DNA of 64,000 nt from Labilibaculum sp. (GTDB lineage: Bacteria; Bacteroidota; Bacteroidia; Bacteroidales; Marinifilaceae): positions 124,001 to 188,000 of the forward strand of contig JAEINT010000006.1 of NCBI GenBank assembly GCA_016342745.1. The letters run 5' to 3'. The notes under the pieces are model-generated. The model had not been told where the DNA came from. It saw nothing but the letters and a program-made list of their open reading frames with translations, and did not search any database. Positions 9,287 to 18,725 of this stretch are shown here, in pieces (within the stretch, counting starts at the first letter, position 1; each line of letters starts with the position of its first letter). Both the position numbers and the translations under genes were made by a program.

Positions 9287-10846
9287 TTAACGAGGACTTA
9301 AAGTTACTAGCGGAACCAAAACTTCTTCTAATGAAATTCCTCCATGCTGAAAGGTATTTCTATAGTATGAACTGTAATAATTGAAGTTGTTTGGATAAGC
9401 TAAAAAGTCTTCACCAAATGCAAAGATATAAGAAGAACTTACATTTACTTGCGGTAAGAGTGCTTTTCGTGGGTCAGTAACCTCAAAAACTTGTTTTGCA
9501 TTGTAATTCAGGTTCTTTCCCATCTTGTACCTCAGGTTCGCATTGGTCTGTCTGTCTCCAACTACCTTAATCGGATTTTGCACCCTAATAGAGCCATGAT
9601 CGGTAGTAATTATCAACTTTACATTCTTTTCTGCGAGCTTTTTAATCAACTCTAAGAGCATCGAATGTTCAAACCAAGATAAGGTGAGAGAACGATAAGC
9701 AGCCTCATCTGCGGCAAGATCACGTATCATATCGCTTTCGGTTCTTGCATGAGAAAGCATATCAACAAAATTGTAAACAAAAACACTAAGCTGAGATTCC
9801 AAAATGGAGCTGATATTGTCCATTACCTTGGAACCCATTTTTTCATTGTTGATTTTCTCGTAATGATAACTTACATCTTTGTAATGTCGTTTGAATTGAA
9901 AACCGATGAATTCCTCTTCATGCAAATTCTTGCTTGTTTCCTCATCTTCGTGGACCCAATGTTTTGGATGTTGCTTTTGAATATCAAGCGGCATTAACCC
10001 AGAAAACATTGCATTACGGGCATATTGTGTTGCTGTTGGTAGAATCGAATAATACATATCGTCATCTTCCAACGCATAATAACTACTAATGGCTGGGTAA
10101 AGTGTTTGCCACTGATCGTAGCGCAAATTATCAATTAAAATAAAAGCCACTTTTTCACCTTTATCCAGTAATGGAAACACCTTTTCCTTAAAAACATTTG
10201 GAGTAAGTAAAGGCTTATCGTTATTATCTGGCTCGAGCCAGGATAGGTAATTCTTCTTTATGAATCGGGCAAACAAATTATTGGCTTCATTCTTTTGCAT
10301 GCTAAGAATCTCATCCATGCCAGAATCTTCAATATTCGCCAATTCCAATTCCCAAAACACCAATTTCCGATACATTTTCATCCAATCCTGAAAATCACGA
10401 CAGTCGTTAATTTCCATTCCCAATTGTCCGAATTTAGATTGGTAGGCTATGGTTGTTTTCTCCGAAACCAACCTTTTTTTATCGATGTGTTTTTTAATGG
10501 TAAGCAAGATTTGCTTTGGGTTTACCGGCTTTATCAGGTAATCAGAAATCTGTTTCCCAATTGCCTCGTCCATAATATCCTCTTCCTCACTTTTGGTAAT
10601 CATGACAATAGGCAAAGTTGAGTCAATTGACTTCATCTCACTCAAAGCTTCTAAGCCACTCATTCCAGGCATATTCTCATCCAACAGAACCAAATCAAAC
10701 TGCTCATCTCTAAGCATATCAATAGCATCTGGCGCATTATTGCATGATTTTACGCAGTATCCTTTTCCTTCTAAAAAAATGATATGAGGCTTCAACAACT
10801 CAATTTCATCATCTACCCAAAGTATCTTAGTCTCTTTCACAAACAT
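9287..10846 (-). CDS. porX: PorX: response regulator fused to a PglZ phosphatase-like domain
   Basis: 519 residues. The receiver domain (about 5-120) has D12/D13, phospho-acceptor D56 in LLDENMPG, T84 and K106. The rest is a PglZ (alkaline phosphatase-fold) domain with LIDNLRYDQW, TDHGSIRV and FQHGGISLEEVLVPL. This two-domain layout is that of PorX, the cytoplasmic regulator of the type IX secretion system that works with the kinase PorY and, in Porphyromonas gingivalis, ECF factor SigP. It is 86 bp downstream of porW, another type IX gene, and 27 bp upstream of tsaE. No DNA-binding output domain is present. Confidence 0.93.
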   Translation of the reverse strand: MFVKETKILWVDDEIELLKPHIIFLEGKGYCVKSCNNAPDAIDMLRDEQFDLVLLDENMPGMSGLEALSEMKSIDSTLPIVMITKSEEEDIMDEAIGKQISDYLIKPVNPKQILLTIKKHIDKKRLVSEKTTIAYQSKFGQLGMEINDCRDFQDWMKMYRKLVFWELELANIEDSGMDEILSMQKNEANNLFARFIKKNYLSWLEPDNNDKPLLTPNVFKEKVFPLLDKGEKVAFILIDNLRYDQWQTLYPAISSYYALEDDDMYYSILPTATQYARNAMFSGLMPLDIQKQHPKHWVHEDEETSKNLHEEEFIGFQFKRHYKDVSYHYEKINNEKMGSKVMDNISSILESQLSVFVYNFVDMLSHARTESDMIRDLAADEAAYRSLTLSWFEHSMLLELIKKLAEKNVKLIITTDHGSIRVQNPIKVVGDRQTNANLRYKMGKNLNYNAKQVFEVTDPRKALLPQVNVSSSYIFAFGEDFLAYPNNFNYYSSYYRNTFQHGGISLEEVLVPLVTLSPR

Positions 10847-10932
10847 TCATTTTAATAGTTCAACGAATAAACAGCCTAACTTGTAATAGATGTAACGCTA
10901 AGTAGAACCTTTTATTTTGCAGGAAACAGAAT

Positions 10933-13900
10933 CTAATTTAAATACCACTTCTTGAAAAACTGAAGATAAACAGCCGGATCAGGATTTTTCATGAAGGTTT
11001 CCAGATTGTCAGCAGAAATAACAAAATTTCGATAACCAACCTTTTCAATTGGCTCGAACAACGCACGATTGGTAACAATGGCTCTGAAATACATCATTGC
11101 TTGCTTTTTATTTCGCATGTTGGTAACCAATAGTATTTCACGTTTGTCGTCCAAAGCTCTCACCTCAACCTTTAAGCTACGAGTATTGTATTTCTTAATC
11201 CCATTCAGCAATTGCTTTTTATTCACATTATCGGTGGCATAAACCAAAGCAAAATAATGTGGTGTTTCCGCATTATAGGTATACAATCCTTCCTGAACCA
11301 ATTCCTGTTTTGGCTTAGGCGTTTTAGTAATAAGATCTTGCAAATAGTTCTCCTTAAAAAAGTCGAGATAAGGGAATAAGGTTTTGCTGATGTAAAACTT
11401 CTTAAAATTATCTTCGCTAATGATAAAGTTTCGATATTCAACATTTGCTAGTTGAGTATATACATTATCATCTTCGGTTAGCTTCTTAAAGTAATTCATC
11501 GCATCAACCTTCGACCCAACATTGTTTACAATGATCATATTCAAATCGATATCGTACTGATCTTTAATTACTTTAAAATCCTTGTCATGATTAAAGATAT
11601 CTGCTCTTAATTTACCAATGTTCACTTTTTTAGATGGTACCAAAAGAATAAACTTATGGTTTTCCGAAGGCTTATATATAAAGGTTGTTGAGTCCAAATT
11701 GGTATTTACAGAAACCAATTTTCCCTTTTTTCTTACAGTGGTCTTGCTATCTTTTCTTGTTATGTTAAAATAGCTTTGTGTATAAAAATCAAGGTAAGAT
11801 TCAATGTCTTCATTTTTCTTGAAAATATTAAAATTTGAATTCGAAATAACGAAATTTCGATAATCTGCATTTTCAAGACCACTAAAAGCTTTATCGCTGG
11901 TAATAATTCCATTAAAATAGTTCAAAGCATCTTCCTTATCTTTTAAGCCTTTCACCATAATCATGATCTTTTGCTTATTTAAGGATAGTCTATCAACCTT
12001 AAATACACGACTATTGTAGCTTTCCGAATTGTACTTCGAAACATTAAACAAGGTACGATTAGGATCTGCATCTTTCCTGTCAAACAGCAATACAAAGAAA
12101 TGTTCTTCTTTGGCATCAAACTTATATATTGGTTTAACAGAGCTTTCTTTCTTTTCTTTTTTAACTGCAACAACAGCCTGTTCGCCTTCCATTCGCCAAT
12201 TTCTTAGCAAACGATTTTGCCTTGCTTGCTCCATATCAATAACAGTGTATTGCATTGGAACAGCTCCATCTTCCAAACCTTTTAAAATAGCCTTTGCTGT
12301 TTTCGCAATTTCAGGTGTTGGTTTTGCTGCAATTAACTGATCTAAGCTCTGCTTAAACTGAGAAACCTCTTTCGTTCTACCAATACACAAAGCACGTAAA
12401 AACAAGAATCGAGGGCGCAATTCACTTTCCGGATAACGCAACAATCCTTCGTTACAAGTCTTAATTACTCTTAGGTAGTAGAAATTCTGAAAATCTTCAT
12501 ATGCTCTCTCGTACAATATGTTAGCTTTTTGATCTTCTGCCTGAACTTTTGCAAAATAGTTTGGATCATTAAGCGCTTTCGCGTAATCGCTACCTTTAAA
12601 TTCGTTTAGTATTTTATTCTTAAAATAATTAGCAGCAGCTGTATTCCCCAACTCCTTGTTTAAAGAATAAGAATGGTAATAAGCCGAAAGCAGATATGGA
12701 TTATTCGGATATCTTTCAATCAAGTCAGCCATTGTCTCCAAGGCCTTCTCTTTATTGTTTAATTTTTCTTCGTAAACCAAAGCAGCCTGATACAATCCCC
12801 TCATTATTCTCTCGTCAGATTTCTCCATTCCAGCTTTGGTCATTGGCAAATCAACCAAATAATAATCCTTCGATTTAGGATCTTTTTTTATGATATCGGT
12901 ACCTGTTTCACCCTTTGGAGCTTCCTCTAAAGCCATTTCCGCATCCTCTAAACTAAAGGCTGCTTTATTCTTTCTTCTCCAATTATCCTCTAATTTTCTA
13001 CGACCCCATTTACGCTGAAAGTCTGATTTCCCAAGGCCAATATTCGTTGGATTATAGAAATACCAATTCCCTTGTGTGCTTTGCTGTCTGTTAGAATTAC
13101 CCAACATGTTATTCTGGCTAAAGAATGCTCTATCCGAAATTGCTTCTGCCTCCTTCAATTTGGCTTCTCTTTCCTTATCGGTAATTTTTTGAATTATCCC
13201 TTGAATTAATTTATCTCGTTCGTTGGAACTCAAAGTAGCCACCCTCTGCAAACTATCTTCTCTTGTTACCATGTTAAGATTGTTTACCAATTCGGTTAGG
13301 TTTCCAATTCGCTTCGAAATCACTTTGTAATTTGGGTAGTCACTACCAAGATAGGTCATCGAGCTATCGTAACACATTTGTGACTTAGGATAGTTTAGAT
13401 CTTCGAAATAATAATCTCCCAACTTTAAAAAAGAAATCGCTTTTTGATTTTCATTAAAAACTGCACGCTTTGTAGATTCCCAATAATTCGGAACGGCCGA
13501 TTCCATATCATCATCTTTCACATCCATCTCTGCAAGAGCATAATAGATCTGATCTTGATACTCTGTATTTTTATCATCACGAAGCATCTTACGCAACGTT
13601 TTGCGAATCTCTTCGCCATTTTCTTCCCCCGTGTACGATAATGCTCTACTAATTTTAGCATTAAATGTCATTTCGTAAGAAGCATTTAAATCAATCAATT
13701 TCTGTAAAGTTCGCGAAGCGGAATTTGGGTTATCTAGCTTCTGATAAAGTTGCGCAATCAAATAGTAAAAACGTCCTTTTTTTCTCTTCGAATCAAGAAG
13801 TTCAATAGATCGTTCCAATTCATCAATACCACTTTCATACTCCTTTTGTTGGATTGCTAAGTTCGCCCTCAAACTAGAAATTTCAAGTATAAACTCTTTT

Positions 13901-14508
13901 GGTAGTTTAGGTTCTTCGATTAATCGGTCTAAAATTTCAGTACCAGAAATAAATTCTCCTCTATCAATTAAGCTTCTAGCCAATCCTAGTTTTGCTTCAG
14001 GAACTAATTCCGATTCTGGGTATTCTTTTAATATAAATTCAAATGCCTTCTCGGATACATGATGTTCTCCTTTGTAAAACTTTGCTTTTCCAATTAAAAG
14101 ATAGCAGTCATCGATCCAATCGTTATACTCTTTTTTCTTTCTAAACTCTTTGTATTTATCAGATTGATTCCCTTTTTTTCGCTTTGGTTTACGCGTTATA
14201 GAATGTATTTTAATCGCCTTGGTGGCTTTCTCTAATACCCTATCCATACTCGAAAAAGACAAGGTACGTGCAGTTGGATCCTGATATTCGAAAACTGGCA
14301 ATAGTAAAGAATAATTCTCTTGAATTCCTTCCTCTATCTTCCGCTCTCCTTCTTTTAGACTTTCTTTCCCATTAAAATAAACATTGTAGTGCGTTGTCAA
14401 TGAATGGTACTGTCTACTAACAAATGTATTTTTCTGATTTGAACAGGCAAACACAAATAGCAAACAACAAATTCCTATATATCCTTTTCGAAAATTTTTC
14501 CTAGCCAA
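10933..14508 (-). CDS. porW: PorW/SprE-like TPR lipoprotein of type IX secretion, with triplicated C-terminal module
   Basis: 1191 residues, much longer than P. gingivalis PorW (about 600) and longer than F. johnsoniae SprE (about 870). A lipobox ends at C22 (VFACS). The following SRQYHSLTTHYNVYFNG stretch is the SprE/PorW hallmark. TPR-like helical repeats cover roughly 90-780. Three related modules then begin at about residues 803, 951 and 1084, each opening with an H-x-F-x-L-L/V strand and ending in YRNFVIS / YRNFIIS plus an aromatic tail. Expected role: periplasmic lipoprotein linking the secretion ring to the translocon. Its product and that of porX, 86 bp downstream, probably serve the same system. 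Confidence 0.85.
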   Translation of the reverse strand: MARKNFRKGYIGICCLLFVFACSNQKNTFVSRQYHSLTTHYNVYFNGKESLKEGERKIEEGIQENYSLLLPVFEYQDPTARTLSFSSMDRVLEKATKAIKIHSITRKPKRKKGNQSDKYKEFRKKKEYNDWIDDCYLLIGKAKFYKGEHHVSEKAFEFILKEYPESELVPEAKLGLARSLIDRGEFISGTEILDRLIEEPKLPKEFILEISSLRANLAIQQKEYESGIDELERSIELLDSKRKKGRFYYLIAQLYQKLDNPNSASRTLQKLIDLNASYEMTFNAKISRALSYTGEENGEEIRKTLRKMLRDDKNTEYQDQIYYALAEMDVKDDDMESAVPNYWESTKRAVFNENQKAISFLKLGDYYFEDLNYPKSQMCYDSSMTYLGSDYPNYKVISKRIGNLTELVNNLNMVTREDSLQRVATLSSNERDKLIQGIIQKITDKEREAKLKEAEAISDRAFFSQNNMLGNSNRQQSTQGNWYFYNPTNIGLGKSDFQRKWGRRKLEDNWRRKNKAAFSLEDAEMALEEAPKGETGTDIIKKDPKSKDYYLVDLPMTKAGMEKSDERIMRGLYQAALVYEEKLNNKEKALETMADLIERYPNNPYLLSAYYHSYSLNKELGNTAAANYFKNKILNEFKGSDYAKALNDPNYFAKVQAEDQKANILYERAYEDFQNFYYLRVIKTCNEGLLRYPESELRPRFLFLRALCIGRTKEVSQFKQSLDQLIAAKPTPEIAKTAKAILKGLEDGAVPMQYTVIDMEQARQNRLLRNWRMEGEQAVVAVKKEKKESSVKPIYKFDAKEEHFFVLLFDRKDADPNRTLFNVSKYNSESYNSRVFKVDRLSLNKQKIMIMVKGLKDKEDALNYFNGIITSDKAFSGLENADYRNFVISNSNFNIFKKNEDIESYLDFYTQSYFNITRKDSKTTVRKKGKLVSVNTNLDSTTFIYKPSENHKFILLVPSKKVNIGKLRADIFNHDKDFKVIKDQYDIDLNMIIVNNVGSKVDAMNYFKKLTEDDNVYTQLANVEYRNFIISEDNFKKFYISKTLFPYLDFFKENYLQDLITKTPKPKQELVQEGLYTYNAETPHYFALVYATDNVNKKQLLNGIKKYNTRSLKVEVRALDDKREILLVTNMRNKKQAMMYFRAIVTNRALFEPIEKVGYRNFVISADNLETFMKNPDPAVYLQFFKKWYLN

Positions 14509-14556
14509 GACTTATCCTTTTGTTAGATTAACAGTTAAAACCGATATTTTAGTATA

Positions 14557-14587
14557 CAAAGGTTAATTAAAATTGATTTCACACAAG
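14557..14587 (-). promoter_or_regulatory. Candidate promoter of porW
   Basis: On the minus strand CTTG (14587-14584), a 19-nt spacer and AACCTTTG (14564-14557) approximate the Bacteroidota TTTG / TAnnTTTG pattern with one extra base before TTTG. It lies about 50 bp upstream of the porW start. Confidence 0.4.
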
Positions 14588-14703
14588 TACAAAAACAACA
14601 AAACACCTCAACTGCAATAAGTTATAACGATTCCATATGATACTCAATTACATGTATGAAAATTATTAAAACTTTCTGAATATAAGCTTATTTAACCAAA
14701 AAT

Positions 14704-14731
14704 AAAAAAGGAGCACAAAATGCTCCTTTTT
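14704..14731 (-). terminator. Intrinsic terminator after mrp
   Basis: GGAGCA/TGCTCC stem (14710-14715 with 14721-14726) with a 5-nt loop, flanked by an A-tract that becomes a U-tract on the minus strand. It lies just past the mrp stop and separates that operon from porW. Confidence 0.8.
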
Positions 14732-14750
14732 AAATCATAATATTTAAACT

Positions 14751-15848
14751 CTATCGAGTGATTTTTACAGTCTTAGTTGGATCCTTATCCGTATTTCTTT
14801 TGTCTACTGCAGACATTAATTTTGATGCCAAATCGGCGAAAGCCATACCTGTTGCCGAATTTTCATTAACAGCTGCCGGCGTTCCATTATCTCCACCTTC
14901 TCTAATGCTTTGAACAATTGGAATTTGTCCTAAAAGATCAAGTCCTTTTTCTTCAGCTAATTTCTTGCATCCATCTTTACCAAAAATATAGTACTTATTT
15001 TCTGGTAATTCGGCTGGTGTAAACCAAGCCATATTCTCAACTAACCCAATAACAGGAACATTAACACCAGCTCCTTCGAACATGTTAATTCCTTTTATCG
15101 CATCAGCTAATGCTACATCTTGAGGTGTACTTACCACAATTGCTCCAGTAACGGGTACTGTTTGAACCAAAGTAAGGTGAATATCACTTGTCCCTGGTGG
15201 TAAATCGATCAATACAAAATCCAATTCTCCCCAGTTTCCTTCTTCAATCATTTGCTTTAGAGCATTCGATGCCATTGGTCCGCGCCAAACTGTTGCCTGA
15301 GCTGGATCAACGAAGAAACCAATTGATAACATTTTCACGCCAAACTTTTCGTGTGGCTCAATCATGTCCTTATCACCAATCTTAATCAAGTTTGGTCGAG
15401 CAGATTCAGAACCAAACATTTTAGGTACCGATGGTCCGTAAATATCCGCGTCAATCAATCCAACTTTAGCTCCTGCCTTAGCCAAAGCTACAGCAAGATT
15501 TGAAGAAACAGTTGATTTTCCAACACCACCTTTTCCCGATGCAATGGCAATAATATTTTTCACTTTAGGAAGAACCTTAGGTTCGTCAATAACGTGAACA
15601 GCTTTTACTTTAATATTTCCTTTAATTTCAGCATCCTTATCAACAAACTTTAAAATTGTCGATACACAAGCTTTTTTCAAAGTGATAATATTTGGATCAT
15701 CTGATTTCTGAAAAACCAAATCGAAACCAATTTTCTTACCTTCAATTTTGATGTTACGAACCATATCCAAGGACATGATATCTTTATCTGATCCAGGAAA
15801 CTGAACCAAGCGTAAAGCATCTGTAACTTGTTTTTGAGTATAACTCAT
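14751..15848 (-). CDS. mrp: Mrp/ApbC-type P-loop iron-sulfur carrier
   Basis: 365 residues: an N-terminal MIP18/DUF59 domain (about 1-85) followed by the Mrp ATPase with deviant Walker A SGKGGVGKST (103-112), IDADIYGPSVP and IDLPPGTSD. Family members bind and transfer Fe-S clusters in the cytoplasm. The CxxC pair that bridges the cluster in E. coli Mrp is absent: the equivalent stretch reads ENMAWFTPAELPENKYY, with a lone Cys later in GKDGCKKL. Last gene of the holB-to-mrp run, 65 bp after the alkyltransferase-like gene and followed by a terminator. Confidence 0.93.
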   Translation of the reverse strand: MSYTQKQVTDALRLVQFPGSDKDIMSLDMVRNIKIEGKKIGFDLVFQKSDDPNIITLKKACVSTILKFVDKDAEIKGNIKVKAVHVIDEPKVLPKVKNIIAIASGKGGVGKSTVSSNLAVALAKAGAKVGLIDADIYGPSVPKMFGSESARPNLIKIGDKDMIEPHEKFGVKMLSIGFFVDPAQATVWRGPMASNALKQMIEEGNWGELDFVLIDLPPGTSDIHLTLVQTVPVTGAIVVSTPQDVALADAIKGINMFEGAGVNVPVIGLVENMAWFTPAELPENKYYIFGKDGCKKLAEEKGLDLLGQIPIVQSIREGGDNGTPAAVNENSATGMAFADLASKLMSAVDKRNTDKDPTKTVKITR

Positions 15849-15913
15849 AATATTTTGAATTTAATCTTAAATTATTTTTAGAATACCTGCAAAGGTAGGT
15901 ATTTAGATTCAAT

Positions 15914-16252
15914 TTAAATAGAATTCTCATCGAGTTCTTTAAACGGATCCCAAAAGACTTGATCGAAATCTTGTATTTGGTCATCAATCACCACAATACC
16001 TTCACTTTCTAGAAGTTCCTGCATTAAATTTTCGCCTGGGAAATGATGCTTCCCTGTTAGCATACCCATTCGGTTAACGACCCTGTGTGCTGGAGTATAA
16101 TCCTTGCTAGAATGAGATTGATTCATTGCCCAACCTACCATTCTTGAACCTCTTGGAGATCCTACAAATTTTGCAATTGCGCCGTAACTTGTTGCTCTTC
16201 CCGAAGGAATTAAGCGAACCACATCATAAATTCGAGCATATAAATCAGACAT
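15914..16252 (-). CDS. Alkyltransferase-like (ATL) DNA-repair protein, no catalytic Cys
   Basis: 112 residues of the O6-alkylguanine-DNA alkyltransferase DNA-binding domain: RATSYGAIAKFVGSP followed by GSRMVGWAMNQ. The active-site PCHR of Ogt/Ada is PAHR here (residues 54-57), so the protein cannot accept an alkyl group. ATL proteins instead bind O6-alkylguanine and recruit nucleotide excision repair; characterised ones usually have PWHR. Its start codon overlaps the trmB stop by one base (TAATG), indicating translational coupling. Confidence 0.85.
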   Translation of the reverse strand: MSDLYARIYDVVRLIPSGRATSYGAIAKFVGSPRGSRMVGWAMNQSHSSKDYTPAHRVVNRMGMLTGKHHFPGENLMQELLESEGIVVIDDQIQDFDQVFWDPFKELDENSI

Positions 16253-16995
16253 TAGTTAGTCTTTTTATTTCTACCAAAACTGCGGTATGAATCCAATTCA
16301 ATTTCCACATCAGGTTCAATAAAATCCGATTTTCCTTCCAACATAAATTTATGGTACTTGATAGGTATACCTCTATCTAAGAATTGCTGCTCGTAGTAAG
16401 TTCTAATGGAAAGAATTTCATCGGCCATTCCTGATTTGTAAAGGTCATTTGTATCAACTAAAACCTTTAGTTTGTTCTCTTCAATTACGTACTTAGTGTA
16501 CTCGTATAAAAAGTTACTGTCCGATTTTAAATGAACAATTCCATTTTGAGATAATAGATTGCTATACAACTTCAGAAAGCGAGTTCCGGTCAATCTTTTC
16601 TTCACTTTTTTCATTTGAGGATCTGGAAAAGTAATCCAAATCTCATCAATTTCTCCTTTAGCGAATATCGATTCAAGCAATTCAGCCTTTGTTCTAATAA
16701 AAGCAACATTATCAAGTTTCTCTTCTAATGCTTCTTTTGCTCCACACCAAATACGAGCTCCTTTAATGTCAATTCCAATAAAGTTTTTATTTGGAAACTG
16801 CTTCGCTAAACCTACTGAGTACTCACCCTTACCACATCCAACTTCAAGAACGATAGGATTATCATTTTTAAAGACATCCTTCTTCCAATTCCCTTTAAAT
16901 CGATAGTCATTCTCCCAAACGTCGTTGTGGGTAGGTTGAAAAACATTTTTAAAGGTCTCCATTTCAGCAAAGCGCTGTAATTTATTTTTGCCCAC
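16252..16995 (-). CDS. trmB: tRNA (guanine-N7-)-methyltransferase TrmB
   Basis: 247 residues. The SAM-binding motif LEVGCGKGEYSVGLA is near residues 50-64. The family motif WITFPDPQMKKVKKRL holds the catalytic Asp and substrate-binding residues. The enzyme makes m7G46 in the variable loop of tRNAs. It overlaps the ATL gene by one base and sits 14 bp after gldH. The C-terminus is a little longer than in E. coli but otherwise ordinary. Confidence 0.95.
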   Translation of the reverse strand: MGKNKLQRFAEMETFKNVFQPTHNDVWENDYRFKGNWKKDVFKNDNPIVLEVGCGKGEYSVGLAKQFPNKNFIGIDIKGARIWCGAKEALEEKLDNVAFIRTKAELLESIFAKGEIDEIWITFPDPQMKKVKKRLTGTRFLKLYSNLLSQNGIVHLKSDSNFLYEYTKYVIEENKLKVLVDTNDLYKSGMADEILSIRTYYEQQFLDRGIPIKYHKFMLEGKSDFIEPDVEIELDSYRSFGRNKKTN

Positions 16996-17009
16996 TTTTA
17001 TTTATTATT

Positions 17010-17480
17010 TTATTGATTTTGCTTTTCTATTCGAATTCCAACATTAGCAATTCCCTTCAATTTCTCATCGTACATTCCTTGTACAATTTCAAAAACATAC
17101 TTCCCCGATTTTGGGAATACATACTTTTGCTGATAAGGAACTTGTAAGTCAAAAAGATCTCCAAAACCACTACCAAACCATTGACCTGTTTTATCAGCCA
17201 GCTTTAGCTCTAGTTTCCGATCAGAGATCTGATTATCAGGAGAAATAGATCGTACAAACAACCATAAATTGCTGTACTGATATCCGCCTGAATTGCGCAC
17301 GTTCACATACAAATCATGCGCTTGAATGGTATCGGTAATGTCTACTTCGAAACGAAGAACATGATCCTGACTCCATTCGAAGTCAGGAATGTCTTCATAT
17401 TTTTCGTATACCCTGTTCGAATCACAAGAGAGTGCTAAAACTCCAAGTATTGCGACACAAAGAATTCTTACTAGCTTCAT
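17010..17480 (-). CDS. gldH: Gliding-motility / type IX lipoprotein GldH
   Basis: 156 residues with a lipobox ending at C19 (VLALSC). It is followed by the GldH signature CDSNRVYEKY and a beta-rich body with YSNLWLFV and QKYVFPKSGKYVFEI. GldH is an outer-membrane lipoprotein required for gliding in Flavobacterium; homologues occur in many non-gliding Bacteroidota too. Its start overlaps the stop of the upstream PSP1 gene by 4 bp, so the two are translationally coupled. Confidence 0.92.
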   Translation of the reverse strand: MKLVRILCVAILGVLALSCDSNRVYEKYEDIPDFEWSQDHVLRFEVDITDTIQAHDLYVNVRNSGGYQYSNLWLFVRSISPDNQISDRKLELKLADKTGQWFGSGFGDLFDLQVPYQQKYVFPKSGKYVFEIVQGMYDEKLKGIANVGIRIEKQNQ

Positions 17481-18631
17481 GATTCTGAAGGTTTATTCGG
17501 TTTTCTTGGTTTACGACGGAATTTTCTTTTTGGACGTTTCTTTACTGGCTTCTCTTTTGAATCGAAACGGTTCAGACTATCTTGTCCTACCACATTTTCA
17601 TAATCTAAAGATTTCTTTGCTTCAGCAACGGCCTCACTCATTAATTTTTCAACCTTAATGCCCTTTTTATTCTTGCTGATCACATCTAAAACCGTATCAA
17701 CAGAAAGCTGTACCATATTGATCGAATTGTACTTGTCGTACGAATACCACATTACTCTCTTGAAAATATCGGTCTTTTGATGATAAGCTGTACCATCCTG
17801 TGTTTCCAATTGAATATTCGTATTCGGAAAATCCTTTTGAGCATCGATATAACAATCCAATTCAAAATTCAGACAACATTTTAGTTTCCCACATTGCCCT
17901 GCTAATTTCTGAGGGTTTAGCGAAATCTCCTGATAACGAGCTGCATTCGTAGTAACTGAAACAAAATTGGTAATCCAAGTTGAACAACAAAGTTCTCTGC
18001 CACAAGGTCCAATTCCACCAATTCTTCCTGCTTCTTGTCTTGCCCCAATTTGACGCATTTCAATACGAATCTTGAAAGTTTCCGCAAGTACTTTAATCAA
18101 AGTACGGAAATCAACACGATCATCAGCGATATAATAAAAAATTGCCTTTGTCTTATCACCCTGATATTCAACATCACCAATCTTCATATTGAGCTTTAAC
18201 TCAGCAGAAATTTGGCGTGCTTTAATCATTGTTTTGTGTTCCAATGCAATTGCATCGTGCCATTTTTCAATATCTACAGGCTTGGCCTTACGATATATTT
18301 TTTTCGCTTCGTAAGTTTTGGCGTTCAGTTTTTGCTTTCGCATTTGTTCCACAACCAAATCTCCAGTCAATGAAACTATTCCTATATCGTGTCCTGGTGA
18401 CGCTTCTAAAGCAACCACATCACCTCTTTGTAATCTTAATTGATTTGAATTTGAGAAGAATCCCTTACGGGTATTTTTAAATTTTACTTCAACTATATCT
18501 GGACATAATACACTCTCAGGAACATCACTCAACCAATCATAAACATCTAGTTTTCCGTCCAGAAGTCGATCATCCTTTTTATTGGATGCGCATCCTCCGC
18601 ACTTTCCTTTTGGTTCCTTATTTTCTATCAT
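17477..18631 (-). CDS. ricT: PSP1-domain protein (RicT/YaaT-like)
   Basis: 384 residues. The PSP1 domain spans about 95-270 and includes GPCGRELCCSTW and CGKLKCCLNFE, the cysteine-rich signatures of RicT, which holds a 4Fe-4S cluster with partner proteins in Bacillus and promotes RNA processing. An extra KCGGCAS stretch lies at the N-terminus, and the C-terminus is a basic tail (KKRPKRKFRRKPRKPNKPS). RicT partners RicA and RicF are not in this window. It is 94 bp after holB and overlaps gldH by 4 bp. The symbol follows homology, not proven function. Confidence 0.85.
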   Translation of the reverse strand: MIENKEPKGKCGGCASNKKDDRLLDGKLDVYDWLSDVPESVLCPDIVEVKFKNTRKGFFSNSNQLRLQRGDVVALEASPGHDIGIVSLTGDLVVEQMRKQKLNAKTYEAKKIYRKAKPVDIEKWHDAIALEHKTMIKARQISAELKLNMKIGDVEYQGDKTKAIFYYIADDRVDFRTLIKVLAETFKIRIEMRQIGARQEAGRIGGIGPCGRELCCSTWITNFVSVTTNAARYQEISLNPQKLAGQCGKLKCCLNFELDCYIDAQKDFPNTNIQLETQDGTAYHQKTDIFKRVMWYSYDKYNSINMVQLSVDTVLDVISKNKKGIKVEKLMSEAVAEAKKSLDYENVVGQDSLNRFDSKEKPVKKRPKRKFRRKPRKPNKPSES

Positions 18632-18725
18632 ATGTATATTGATTATTAGTCGATAATCGACCGCAAAAATAATGAATTTAATTTATAAACCTTTAAAGGT
18701 AGTAATTCAATGAATTAATAGCCTC

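Noticed and set aside
11223-13641. Small open frames on both strands within porW
   Set aside because: PorW is continuous with lipobox, TPR region and C-terminal modules; the others lack motifs.
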